A stretch of DNA of 38,872 nucleotides, from contig DAIENA010000001.1 of the NCBI GenBank assembly GCA_027341315.1, positions 1 to 38,872 of the forward strand, read 5' to 3'. The translations under genes and the position numbers were made by a program. The DNA comes from an archaeon. GTDB taxonomy: Archaea; Nanobdellota; Nanobdellia; Pacearchaeales; GW2011-AR1. Below are positions 1 through 7,925 of this stretch, piece after piece. The first letter of the stretch is position 1, and every line of letters begins with the position of its first letter. The notes below the pieces were generated by a model that worked only from the letters and a program-made list of their open reading frames with translations, was not told the origin of the DNA and did not search any database.

Positions 1-975
1 TGTTCCGACTCCTATTTTTGGATAATAGTGAGTAACTTTTCCAATGAACTCTTTTTTAGTTGTTGCTGCGGAGTTTTCAACAGTTGAAAAGTCGTCGTTT
101 GTCGGCGTCCCCAAATAAAAACCTGACGAGAAACCCCTGTTGTAAACTTTTTTTAGTTCTTCCAAATAATTATCAATCTCTTTTTTTGTTAATTTTTTGT
201 CCAGCGCATTTCTGTAAATTCTCACGACGGTGTCGACGTATCTTGCGTCCCGGTTTCGCCCTTCAATTTTAAATGAAACAATTCCCGCTTCTTTTAATTT
301 TTCCATGAATGGCAGCGCACATAAATCTTTTGCGGACATAACTGTATTTCGATTTATTTTTAATTCTTTTCCCTCTTCGTCGGTGATTTTATAACTTCGT
401 CGGCAGACCTGCGTGCACATTCCGCGGTTTGCACTTCGTTTGAATAATTCCTGAGACATAAAACATCTTCCGGAAACTGCGACGCACATCGCTCCGTGAA
501 TGAAACATTCGACCGGAACGATTTTTGAAATTTTTTTTATCTGTTTAAGATTCAATTCTCTTGCGAGAACCACTCTTTGTGCGCCTAAAGATTTGTAAAA
601 TTTTGCAGCTTCGGCGTTTGAAACCGACGCTTGTGTTGAAACATGAAATGGAATTTTGAATTTTCGGCATAAATTTATTACAGACAAATCCCAGCAGATT
701 ATTGCATCAACCTTTCCCTTAATTTTTTTTAGAATACTCTCCACTTTTTTTATTTCTTCGTCGTAAATTATCACGTTTAAAGTTAGATACTTTTTAATTT
801 TTTTTCCGGTAATTTTGTTTATTTTGTCCAAATCCTGAATTGTAAAATTTTTAGCATTATCTCTCATAGAAAATTCTTTGAGCCCGAAGTAAACCGCGTC
901 GGCGCCGGCTTTAACCGCGGTTGCCAGCATTGAAAAATCTCCCGCCGGCGCTAAAAGTTCATATTTCTTTTTCAT
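1..975 (-). CDS. Peptidase U32 family protein, C-terminally cut by the window edge
   Basis: The minus-strand frame opens at ATG 975 and runs off the left edge after 325 codons. The N-terminus reads MKKKYELLAPAGDF, the typical opening of U32 proteins. The family signature is intact near residues 161-180, reading ECFIHGAMCVAVSGRCFMS with its spaced cysteines, followed by a further CTQVCRR cysteine pair. Despite the 'peptidase' name, characterised bacterial members (RlhA, TrhP, UbiU/V) act in RNA hydroxylation or O2-independent ubiquinone hydroxylation and carry Fe-S clusters on such cysteines. An RNA-modification role here is inference. It lies last in a probable minus-strand run of three genes, 24 bases after its neighbour. 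The family is secure and the substrate is not. Confidence 0.9.
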   Translation of the reverse strand, partial: MKKKYELLAPAGDFSMLATAVKAGADAVYFGLKEFSMRDNAKNFTIQDLDKINKITGKKIKKYLTLNVIIYDEEIKKVESILKKIKGKVDAIICWDLSVINLCRKFKIPFHVSTQASVSNAEAAKFYKSLGAQRVVLARELNLKQIKKISKIVPVECFIHGAMCVAVSGRCFMSQELFKRSANRGMCTQVCRRSYKITDEEGKELKINRNTVMSAKDLCALPFMEKLKEAGIVSFKIEGRNRDARYVDTVVRIYRNALDKKLTKKEIDNYLEELKKVYNRGFSSGFYLGTPTNDDFSTVENSAATTKKEFIGKVTHYYPKIGVGT

Positions 976-999
976 AATAAAAAAAGATTTTGAGAGTTT

Positions 1000-1401
1000 T
1001 TAAGATTTCTTGATTTTATAAAATGGAATTCCCGGCGCTCTTTCCGGTTTTGCAGGTTCAACTTCGATTTTCCCATGAAAAGATATTTCGATATAATCTC
1101 CATTTTTGTAATCTGCATTTGTGAGGACGGTGTATTCCTTTTCGTCCAACCTATACCTCAAACTAAAACCTTTTTTATTGTCATTGAAATTGTAAATTTT
1201 TTCTTTGTCGGCAAAAAATGAAAAACCTTCTTTTGTTTTTTTGAAGCTTAAAACTTTTCTTTCAAGTGATTCATCAACGATTGTAGGTCTTGATCCGTTT
1301 ATATTTCTGACATAAAATCTTTTAGGAGAAAAATTTTTAATTGCATACTTAAGGTTTTTGGAATCGTCTTCTTTTAGGAGCCAATAAACATTAAAATCCA
1401 T
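1000..1401 (-). CDS. Hypothetical protein, 133 aa
   Basis: I do not recognise this protein. It is soluble and charged, with alternating short hydrophobic stretches that suggest a mostly beta fold: FYVRNINGS, KVLSFKKTKEGFSFFADKEKIYNF, then FSLRYRLDEKEYTVL. It ends in a proline-rich basic tail (EPAKPERAPGIPFYKIKKS). No cysteine, signal peptide or membrane segment is visible. It starts 30 bases after the membrane-protein gene at 1432-1737 and ends 24 bases before the U32 gene, all on the minus strand, so the three are probably co-transcribed. Confidence 0.6.
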   Translation of the reverse strand: MDFNVYWLLKEDDSKNLKYAIKNFSPKRFYVRNINGSRPTIVDESLERKVLSFKKTKEGFSFFADKEKIYNFNDNKKGFSLRYRLDEKEYTVLTNADYKNGDYIEISFHGKIEVEPAKPERAPGIPFYKIKKS

Positions 1402-1431
1402 GAAAAAGTAAATAAGAAAGGGTTAATAAAA

Positions 1432-1737
1432 TTATTTTTTCTTTTGTTCCTTCTTATTTTTCTTGCCCCATTTCTCGAAGAGAACTTTATTGTCTTCGAT
1501 TTTGAATCTTGAAAGGACGAAGAAGTAAAGTATTGCGAGAAGTCCGAACGAGCCGATTATTGCAAGAACAATCGACAAATTGCCGACGAACCAAACCGCA
1601 AAAATTAAGATGAACCAAATCCAATGTTTTTTTACTGCGGACTTCCACATGGCAAGGAGCGTCCAGACAATCCCCCAAATTAAAATCGCGATGCTAATAA
1701 CCATTTGCGCAGTCGGCGTTGATAAAAATTCAAACAT
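1432..1737 (-). CDS. Small membrane protein, DUF5652-like
   Basis: The protein has 101 residues and two clear hydrophobic segments, about residues 11-31 and 40-74, the latter probably a re-entrant pair. A WKSAVKKHWIWF turn lies between them, and the tail is strongly basic (KWGKKNKKEQKKK). The W-x-ALWKSA...W pattern followed by a long hydrophobic stretch recalls the DUF5652 family common in DPANN and CPR genomes; this is recalled, not searched. The positive tail suggests a cytoplasmic C-terminus. It is the first gene of the minus-strand run and shares the 1738-1924 intergenic region with divergently transcribed nrdR. Function is unknown. Confidence 0.65.
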   Translation of the reverse strand: MFEFLSTPTAQMVISIAILIWGIVWTLLAMWKSAVKKHWIWFILIFAVWFVGNLSIVLAIIGSFGLLAILYFFVLSRFKIEDNKVLFEKWGKKNKKEQKKK

Positions 1738-1830
1738 ACCCAGATTAATGAAATTGGTTTTAAAAATGTTGTGAATTAGAAATACTTTTTTATTTTTTTA
1801 AAACTTATCATTCATAAATAGTTAAGAAAG

Positions 1831-1877
1831 TTTAAATATAAAAAACGTTTTTCCAGCCTTAGGTTGTACCGATTGTG
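1831..1877 (+). promoter_or_regulatory. nrdR-nrdJ promoter (TATA) and start-site motif
   Basis: A TATA-like TTTAAATA lies at 1831-1838. Using the 21-base TATA-to-start gap seen in this window, transcription would begin near 1860. CCTTAGG (1857-1863) lies there and CGATTGTG (1870-1877) follows. The same two words occur in the same order before rpoH (11076-11092). The implied leader to the nrdR ATG is about 65 bases, longer than for most genes here. Confidence 0.5.
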
Positions 1878-1895
1878 GTAATAAAAAAAGAAATA

Positions 1896-1913
1896 GATAC
1901 AAATTATTGTATC
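1896..1913. promoter_or_regulatory. Perfect inverted repeat before nrdR, candidate NrdR box
   Basis: GATACAA (1896-1902) and TTGTATC (1907-1913) are exact reverse complements separated by ATTA. The element ends 11 bases before the preferred nrdR ATG. The core matches about 12 of 16 positions of the bacterial NrdR-box consensus (acaCwAtATaTwGtgt), suggesting autoregulation of the nrdR-nrdJ operon. Only one box is evident, whereas bacterial operators usually have two. It could also form a weak RNA hairpin hiding the start. Confidence 0.5.
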
Positions 1914-1924
1914 AAACCAAAAAG

Positions 1925-2362
1925 ATGAACTGTCCATTTTGCAATAGTACAAGATTGAAAGTAACAAACAAAAGAACTTCCCCCGAAGGAATCAGAAGGA
2001 GAAGAGAATGTCTTGATTGTTCAAAAAGATTCACTACGTACGAAAAAATTGCGGAATCGGACATATATGTAGTCAAAAAAGACGGTTCAAGAGAAAAGTT
2101 TGACGGCACAAAATTGAAAAGAGGACTCGATAAGGCATTTGAAAAGAGGCCTGTTTCGCAGGACAAAATAAATCGAGTCGTTTTTGAAATTGAGGAACAA
2201 ATAAGAAAAAAAGGAAAAAAAGAAATAAAAAGTAAAATAATTGGAGAAATGATGATGAAAAAAATAAAAAAATTAGACAAGGTTGCGTATGTCCGATTCG
2301 CGTCGGTGTATAGAGACTTTAAAGATATTGATGACTTCAAGGAGGAGCTAAAAGAATTATAA
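1925..2362 (+). CDS. nrdR: Transcriptional repressor NrdR
   Basis: NrdR represses ribonucleotide reductase genes in response to ATP/dATP. The N-terminus is a zinc ribbon, MNCPFCNSTRLKV...RRRRECLDCSKRFTTYE, with two CxxC pairs. An ATP-cone follows from about residue 45 (VVKKDGSREKFDGTKLKRGLDKA). The length of 145 residues is normal. I chose ATG 1925 because NrdR proteins begin directly with the first CPxC. A TTG six codons upstream (1907) lies inside the inverted repeat. Its stop overlaps the nrdJ start by one base (TAATG), so the repressor is co-transcribed with its expected target. Confidence 0.95.
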   Translation: MNCPFCNSTRLKVTNKRTSPEGIRRRRECLDCSKRFTTYEKIAESDIYVVKKDGSREKFDGTKLKRGLDKAFEKRPVSQDKINRVVFEIEEQIRKKGKKEIKSKIIGEMMMKKIKKLDKVAYVRFASVYRDFKDIDDFKEELKEL

Positions 2363-4872
2363 TGGAAGATGAAAATTTAAACGAGCAGTTGAAAAAACTC
2401 ACCTCTCTGGATATGAGTATAAATCAATTAAAAGTTGTTAAAGATAAATATTTGAAAGATTCTGCGACGGTCGAAGAATGGTTAAGAACTGTTTGCCACA
2501 ACATCGCCCTTTCAGAAGTTTTACATTCCGGAAAAATCAGCGACGAAGAAATTTTTGAAGGAGTAAATCATGAGTTTAAGGAGTATGAGTTTAATGGCAA
2601 AAAAGGAAGGATAATTTTATTTCATAAAGAAGGCGATGACCACAACGGAAGACAACAGAATTTTAAGAAATTTGTGGATAACCTTGAGAGGGCGGCAAGG
2701 AAAAATCCTGAACTCATAAAAGATACTGAAGAAAAGTTTTACAGGCTTTTGTCCGCATTCGACTTTTTACCGAATTCTCCGACGCTGATGAACGCCGGCC
2801 GGGATTTACAGCAATTGAGCGCGTGCTACGTTTTACCCGTCGGTGATTCAATAGAGGAAATTTATGAGTCTGTAAAGAATATGGCGCTGATTCACAAGAG
2901 TGGCGGAGGAACTGGTTTTTCATTTTCAAAATTAAGGCCCGCTCACGACGCTGTTTTAACCACAAAAGGGATTTCGTCCGGCCCCCTTTCATTCATGCAA
3001 ATTTTTGATAAGTCCACCGAAGTTGTTAAACAGGGTGGAACAAGAAGGGGGGCAAATATGGGGATTTTGCATTACACCCATCCGGATATTTTGGATTTTA
3101 TAGATATGAAAAAAACTCCGGGAATTATGGAAAACTTTAACATTTCGGTTACGGTCGACGACAAATTCATGAATGCAGTCAAGAATAACGAGGAATATGA
3201 TTTAATTAATCCAAGGAATAATAAAGTCGCCGGAAAACTTAATGCAAGGGAAGTTTGGAAAAAACTTGTACGCGGAGCATGGGAGACGGGAGACCCCGGA
3301 ATAATTATAATCGACAGGATAAACAATACAGGAAGTAACGCAACGCCGCACCTTGGAATGATTGAATCGACAAATCCGTGCGGAGAGCAGCCGCTTCTTT
3401 CCTATGAACCATGCAATCTCGGGTCGATTAATTTATCCAACTTTGTCGACGAGGAAAAACAATCCTTTGATTATGAAAGACTTAAAGAGACCGTGAAAAT
3501 ATCGACAAGATTTTTGGATAATGTGATCGATATAAATTGTTATCCCATTCCAAAAATTGAGGAGACTGCAAAAAAGACGAGAAGAATCGGTTTAGGAATT
3601 ATGGGTTGGGCAGAGTCGCTTGTGAAATTAGGAATTCCATATAACTCTCCTGATGCTCTTAGAGAAGCAGAGAAGGTTATGAAAATAATTAATGAAACAT
3701 GCATGGATTATTCAAATGAACTTGCAAAAGAGAGAGGAGTTTTTCCGGCATATGAAGGAAGTGTCTTTGATAAGAACAGCAAGTATTTTAGAGGAGTTGA
3801 AAGTTACCCTCGGCATTCGGCAAGAACGACCATTGCACCGACGGGAACAATTGGAATCGCCGCCGGACTTCAGGGCGCGGGAATCGAACCGTTCTTTGCG
3901 ATAGTTTATGTTCGTTACAACGCCGCCGGAATTGATGCGTTAAAAAAAGGAGAAACTCCAAAGGAGAAAGATACTTTTTTTGAAGTGAATCCTTTGTTTG
4001 AAAAAATAGCCAAGCAAAATAATTATTTTGGTTTAAAAAAGGAAGAGTTGTTTTTAAAAATTAATAATAATCATAAGAGCCTCCTTGGAATAAAAGAGAT
4101 TCCGCAAAAAATTCAGAATTTATTTTTGACTTCTCATGATTTAAATCCACGAGAACATGTTTTAATGCAATGTGCTTTTCAGAGATATACAGACAACGCC
4201 GTTTCAAAAACAGTTAACCTTAGAAATGAAGCAACCGTCGAGGACGTTGATGCAGTTTACAAACTCGCATACGAAAACGGCGCCAAGGGTGTTACAATTT
4301 ACAGGGATGGTTCAAAGCAGTTTCAAATTTTAAATATTAATGAAACTAAAAAAGAAACAAAAAAAGAAGTTGACAAAGATTTGCCTGAGTTTGCCAATTA
4401 TTATGAAATTCAGACAGGTCAGGGGTCAATACATATTCACATAAATTATAATGAAGAAAGAATTTCAAAAATTTTTGCGAATCTCTCGCCGATAGGAACG
4501 GAAATTTCCGGAATGGCGACGTCGCTTGCTATTGTTCTTTCAAAATATTTTGAACTTGGCGGAGACCCGATTAGGATTTTAAAACATTTGAATTCTATAA
4601 AATCCGAGAAGCCGTACGGTTTTGGAAAAAATAAAGTTGATTCCATTCCGCACGCGTTTGCGATTGCCATACGAAGACATCTTGTTAAAGTCGGAAAAAT
4701 AAAACCATTGGAAAACGGAAACGGATTCAAAGACCAAAACGACAAAATTGTGGAAATCGACAGGGAAGTGAAAAATCTTCACTGTTCAAAATGTTTCTCG
4801 TCGAATGTCGGAATGGTTTCAGGATGCAGCGAACCGACGTGTTTTGACTGCGGATACAGTAAATGCAGTTAA
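2362..4872 (+). CDS. nrdJ: Adenosylcobalamin-dependent (class II) ribonucleotide reductase
   Basis: This enzyme reduces ribonucleotides to deoxyribonucleotides using a thiyl radical generated from adenosylcobalamin. The 836-residue chain has the catalytic set in order. C155 (LSACYVLPV) and C351 (EPCNLGSIN) are the expected redox pair. C340 and E342 in NPCGE are the radical cysteine and catalytic glutamate. The loop APTGTIGIAAG is present. The C-terminus carries a cysteine-rich swinging tail (HCSKC...CSEPTCFDCGYSKC) for re-reduction, as in NrdJ. No class I radical subunit or class III activase is nearby, while a cob(I)alamin adenosyltransferase and a thioredoxin are, which supports class II. 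The class is inferred from length, tail and neighbours. Confidence 0.93.
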   Translation: MEDENLNEQLKKLTSLDMSINQLKVVKDKYLKDSATVEEWLRTVCHNIALSEVLHSGKISDEEIFEGVNHEFKEYEFNGKKGRIILFHKEGDDHNGRQQNFKKFVDNLERAARKNPELIKDTEEKFYRLLSAFDFLPNSPTLMNAGRDLQQLSACYVLPVGDSIEEIYESVKNMALIHKSGGGTGFSFSKLRPAHDAVLTTKGISSGPLSFMQIFDKSTEVVKQGGTRRGANMGILHYTHPDILDFIDMKKTPGIMENFNISVTVDDKFMNAVKNNEEYDLINPRNNKVAGKLNAREVWKKLVRGAWETGDPGIIIIDRINNTGSNATPHLGMIESTNPCGEQPLLSYEPCNLGSINLSNFVDEEKQSFDYERLKETVKISTRFLDNVIDINCYPIPKIEETAKKTRRIGLGIMGWAESLVKLGIPYNSPDALREAEKVMKIINETCMDYSNELAKERGVFPAYEGSVFDKNSKYFRGVESYPRHSARTTIAPTGTIGIAAGLQGAGIEPFFAIVYVRYNAAGIDALKKGETPKEKDTFFEVNPLFEKIAKQNNYFGLKKEELFLKINNNHKSLLGIKEIPQKIQNLFLTSHDLNPREHVLMQCAFQRYTDNAVSKTVNLRNEATVEDVDAVYKLAYENGAKGVTIYRDGSKQFQILNINETKKETKKEVDKDLPEFANYYEIQTGQGSIHIHINYNEERISKIFANLSPIGTEISGMATSLAIVLSKYFELGGDPIRILKHLNSIKSEKPYGFGKNKVDSIPHAFAIAIRRHLVKVGKIKPLENGNGFKDQNDKIVEIDREVKNLHCSKCFSSNVGMVSGCSEPTCFDCGYSKCS

Positions 4873-4901
4873 TTTTAAAAATGTTAAGAGAATCTCTATA
4901 T

Positions 4902-5177
4902 ATGCCTAATCAGACATTAGATAATTTTTTGATGGAAAATCAGACGACAATAGGTGTTCAATTTGGAATGGAACCTGAAAATAATATATGGGTTTCAGGA
5001 GTCTCATTTAGTAAAAAAAATTTTGTTTTGGTTAGTCATAAGGCAGAAATTCGCGAAAATAGATATATAACTTATTCCAAAGAATGCAAGAATATAGATG
5101 AAGTATTTGCAAGAGGAAAAGAAATTTTTGAAGAGGTTAAAAAAAATCCGAAAAAGTATTTATATGTTTCTGAGTAA
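4902..5177 (+). CDS. Hypothetical protein, about 91 aa
   Basis: I do not recognise this protein. The conserved-looking core runs from TTIGVQFGMEPENNIWVSGVSF through strands (NFVLVSHKAEIRENRYITY) to a C-terminal helix (NIDEVFARGKEIFEEVKKNP), consistent with a small alpha/beta fold. Four in-frame ATGs are possible. 4863 overlaps the end of nrdJ, 4881 and 4902 follow it closely, and 4932 lies 29 bases after the TATA-like CTATATAT at about 4895-4902. The start is therefore uncertain, and 4902 is a compromise. It lies between nrdJ and the HD phosphohydrolase. Confidence 0.55.
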   Translation: MPNQTLDNFLMENQTTIGVQFGMEPENNIWVSGVSFSKKNFVLVSHKAEIRENRYITYSKECKNIDEVFARGKEIFEEVKKNPKKYLYVSE

Positions 5178-5211
5178 CAAATAATAAAAACTTCTTTTAC
5201 ATTTATTGTTT

Positions 5212-6006
5212 ATGAAAAAACGTTTTATTGAATTATGGGAGAAGATGGGTGCTTCACAGAATCCAGAAGAAGAATTTGAAAGAGTAGTCAAATTATATAA
5301 GAACCCAAAAAGATTTTATCATACTCTGAATGGTCATATAAAAAATTGTCTAATTGAATTTGATTTTATAAAATCATCAATTAAAAATCCACTTCAGATT
5401 GAATTTTCAATTTGGTACCATGACGTAATCTACGACACTCATTCAAAAACTAACGAAGAAGATAGTTCAAATTTAGCTTATAAGGTTTGTATCGAGAATA
5501 ACTTAGCGAAGAATTTTTCTAAAAAAATATCTAAACTAATTTTGTTTACAAAACATAACCTTGAGCCTAAAGATGGAGACACAAAAATCCTTTTAGATAT
5601 AGATTTATCTCGCTTGGGAAAACCTTTTGAAGAATTTAACAAAGATAGTGAAAATATAAGAAAAGAATATTCTTGGGTTCTAGAAAAAGAATACAAGGAA
5701 GATAGAATTAAAGTTCTGAAAAGTTTTTTAGAAAGAAAAAATATTTATTATAATAATTTTTTTAGAGAAAAATATGAATCTCAAGCACGCCAAAACTTAG
5801 AAAAATCAATAGAAATCTTAAGCTCAAATTTAAAAGAGAATCCTCATTATGAGAATGAAGAAGATTTGCCCAAGAAAAAATATTTTGAAGCTCAAGAAAG
5901 AGATAATGGGTTGGAGGCAATGGGCTGGGGCAAACATTGGTTTGAACTTGATGAAGATGATGATTTTGATAGAGGAATAACTCCCTTTAGTCATTGGGAT
6001 GAATAA
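5212..6006 (+). CDS. HD-domain metal-dependent phosphohydrolase (COG4339-like)
   Basis: The N-terminal ~195 residues carry an HD-domain pattern: YHTLNGHIKN, then the paired ligands in WYHDVIYD, then a later aspartate in LLDIDLSRLG. The block RFYHTLNGHI...SIWYHDVIYD..NEEDSSN resembles the predicted HD phosphohydrolase group COG4339. Substrates are unknown; HD enzymes often hydrolyse nucleotides, which would suit a dNTP island, but that is inference. The last ~55 residues form an acidic extension ending in FDRGITPFSHWDE. ATG 5212 is preferred over a TTG two codons earlier. The stop is followed by the TAA-A-ATG junction into the adenosyltransferase gene. Confidence 0.8.
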   Translation: MKKRFIELWEKMGASQNPEEEFERVVKLYKNPKRFYHTLNGHIKNCLIEFDFIKSSIKNPLQIEFSIWYHDVIYDTHSKTNEEDSSNLAYKVCIENNLAKNFSKKISKLILFTKHNLEPKDGDTKILLDIDLSRLGKPFEEFNKDSENIRKEYSWVLEKEYKEDRIKVLKSFLERKNIYYNNFFREKYESQARQNLEKSIEILSSNLKENPHYENEEDLPKKKYFEAQERDNGLEAMGWGKHWFELDEDDDFDRGITPFSHWDE

Positions 6007-6007
6007 A

Positions 6008-6538
6008 ATGGAAACAGATAAATCAAAACTCGGGCTTGTTCACGTTTACACCGGCGACGGCAAGGGAAAAACGTCGACGGGAATGGGGCTCGTCGTTCGG
6101 GCGCTTGGCCGCGGTCTGAAGGTGAAAATAATCCAGCTCTTCAAACGCGACACGGGGGAACAATTCTTTTTTGAAAATTCCGGAGTTCCATATTTACAAT
6201 TTAAACCGTTGCATCCATATTTCAAAAATTATGATTCGGCGCAACTTGAAAATATAAAAAAAGAATTTCTTGAATTTTGGAAGGCGGCACTTTTTGATAT
6301 AGACGAATATGACGTTTTACTCGTCGATGAAGTCGGGCCGGGATTAAACTGGGGAATTATTTCTGAAGAATTAATTTTTGATTTGATTGAAAAAAAACCG
6401 AAGCATCTGGAGTTAATAATGACGGGGCGCGACTTTTTGCCGTCAATTCTTGAAAAAGCCGACTACGTTTCCGAGATTAAAAAAATAAAACATCCGTACG
6501 ACGACGGAATTCTTGCGCGTGAAGGCGTGGAGTTTTAG
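6008..6538 (+). CDS. cobA: Cob(I)alamin adenosyltransferase, CobA/BtuR type
   Basis: This enzyme transfers adenosine from ATP to cob(I)alamin to make adenosylcobalamin, the cofactor needed by the upstream class II reductase. The N-terminal P-loop GDGKGKTSTGMGL, the following VRALGRGLKVKIIQLFKRD, the Walker-B-like VLLVDEVGPGLNWG, and LELIMTGRD are in the usual CobA/BtuR order. The length (~177 residues) is normal. ATG 6008 gives the recurrent TAA-A-ATG junction; ATG 5999, three codons earlier, would overlap the HD gene. No corrin-ring synthesis gene is visible, so the cell may import and adenosylate corrinoids. Confidence 0.92.
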   Translation: METDKSKLGLVHVYTGDGKGKTSTGMGLVVRALGRGLKVKIIQLFKRDTGEQFFFENSGVPYLQFKPLHPYFKNYDSAQLENIKKEFLEFWKAALFDIDEYDVLLVDEVGPGLNWGIISEELIFDLIEKKPKHLELIMTGRDFLPSILEKADYVSEIKKIKHPYDDGILAREGVEF

Positions 6539-6829
6539 ATGATACCAATTCTTTTAATGATTCTTGACCTTCTGGCTTTGACGTCGCTCACGCTTGTTCA
6601 ATTCAAAATAAGTTTCGTCCCGCAACTTGCCATCCTTTCGTCGATTTATTTGATTGCAAAAGGATTTATGTTTAAGGATTTTATGAGCATTATTGATTCA
6701 ATGATTGGAGTTTATCTGATTCTCGCGTTTGCATTCGGCATTTCGTCTTTTTTATACTGGATAATTTTAATTTGGTTTATGTACAAATTATTTTTTGTGG
6801 TGTTATTTAACCTTTTCAACTTTTCATAA
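6539..6829 (+). CDS. Small hydrophobic membrane protein, 96 aa
   Basis: This start directly abuts the stop of the adenosyltransferase gene (TAG-ATG, no spacer), so the two are surely co-transcribed. The protein is almost entirely hydrophobic with three probable membrane helices, about residues 2-22, 28-45 and 52-92, the last perhaps split in two. KISFVPQ and KGFMFKDFM are the main polar turns. No motif is recognised. Its position invites a role in corrinoid uptake or membrane association of its neighbour, but nothing in the sequence shows this. Confidence 0.7.
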   Translation: MIPILLMILDLLALTSLTLVQFKISFVPQLAILSSIYLIAKGFMFKDFMSIIDSMIGVYLILAFAFGISSFLYWIILIWFMYKLFFVVLFNLFNFS

Positions 6830-6863
6830 ATAAAATTAAAAAGGCTGTGTTTATATTAAAAGT

Positions 6864-7922
6864 ATGATTATCGGAATAACCGGAACTTTTGCGTCGGGGA
6901 AAGGGACAATTGTGGAATTTTTGAAAACGCAAGGATTCAAACATTATTCTGTTCGTGGTTTTCTTGCAGATGAACTTGAAAAAAGAGGAATTTCAATTAA
7001 CAGGGATTCTTTAATTGAAATTGGAAATGAACTTCGGGCAAAAAATTCTCCGAGTTACATTGTCGAGCAGATTTATAAAAATGCACAAAGTAACGGCGGA
7101 GACGCGGTCATTGAAAGTTTGAGAGCGGTGGGTGAAGTTGAGTCATTGAAAAATAAAAAAGATTTTTATTTATTCAGCGTCGATGCGCCGATTGAAATTC
7201 GTTACAAACGAGCCGTTCAAAGAAATAACGAAACAGACCACGTAAGTTTCGAAGAATTTTCTTCACGTGAAAAAAGGGAAATAAAAAATAGTGACCCATC
7301 AAAACAAAGTTTGATTGATTGTATGAATCTTGCAAATTTTAAATTTGAAAATAAGGGAACAACTAGAGAGCTTCATGAAAAAGTTGAAAAAGTTTTAGGT
7401 GAAATCAAAAGTAAAATTAAAACACAATGTGTCCGCCCGAATTGGGACGACTACTTCATGTCGATGGCTTACCTGGTTGCGATGAAAAGTAAAGATGAAA
7501 GTACACATATGGGTGCTGTTATCGTCGGTGAAAGTAATGAAATTAAATCCACCGGCTACAACAGTTTTGTCAGAGGATTGAATGATAACGTCGCCGAAAG
7601 ACAGGAAAAACCGGAAAAATATTTTTGGTTTGAACACGCAGAAAGAAATGCGGTTTATAACGCCACTTTAATCGGAACTTCTTTGAGGGGATGTAAAATT
7701 TATACAAACGGAGTTCCGTGTATGGATTGTGCGAGGGCAATAATTCAATCCGGAATATCTGAAGTTATAATTGATAAACAATGGGACGAAAAAAATCCCG
7801 GTCTTTGGTCGGAGCACGCAAAAAGAAGTCTTCAGATGTTCGAAGAAGTTGGAGTCAAGGTTCGATTCTGGACGGGAAATCTTCTTTCAGTCAAAAAATT
7901 CATGAGAGGAGAATTTATTTAA
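6864..7922 (+). CDS. Fusion of P-loop nucleotide-kinase-like domain and dCMP deaminase
   Basis: Residues 1-185 form a kinase-like P-loop domain: GTFASGKGT at 7-15, then AVIESLRAVGEVESL and a FSVDAPIEIRYKRAVQR lid-like region, resembling dephospho-CoA and other small-molecule kinases. Residues ~192-352 are a cytidine/deoxycytidylate deaminase with zinc ligands H258 (with catalytic E260 in HAERNA) and C286/C289 (PCMDC). The deaminase converts dCMP to dUMP, the ThyX substrate. Fungal dCMP deaminases also carry an N-terminal P-loop region, so the arrangement has precedent. The kinase substrate is unknown. It begins 34 bases after the membrane-protein gene and converges on the next gene with a 3-base gap. 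Confidence 0.88.
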   Translation: MIIGITGTFASGKGTIVEFLKTQGFKHYSVRGFLADELEKRGISINRDSLIEIGNELRAKNSPSYIVEQIYKNAQSNGGDAVIESLRAVGEVESLKNKKDFYLFSVDAPIEIRYKRAVQRNNETDHVSFEEFSSREKREIKNSDPSKQSLIDCMNLANFKFENKGTTRELHEKVEKVLGEIKSKIKTQCVRPNWDDYFMSMAYLVAMKSKDESTHMGAVIVGESNEIKSTGYNSFVRGLNDNVAERQEKPEKYFWFEHAERNAVYNATLIGTSLRGCKIYTNGVPCMDCARAIIQSGISEVIIDKQWDEKNPGLWSEHAKRSLQMFEEVGVKVRFWTGNLLSVKKFMRGEFI

Positions 7923-7925
7923 ATT

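Noticed and set aside
60..272. Plus-strand open frame at the left edge
   Set aside because: It is antisense to the U32-family gene, which has clear motifs.
1907..1924. TTG start of nrdR six codons upstream
   Set aside because: NrdR proteins begin at the first CPxC with one or two residues before it, and the TTG lies inside the inverted repeat.
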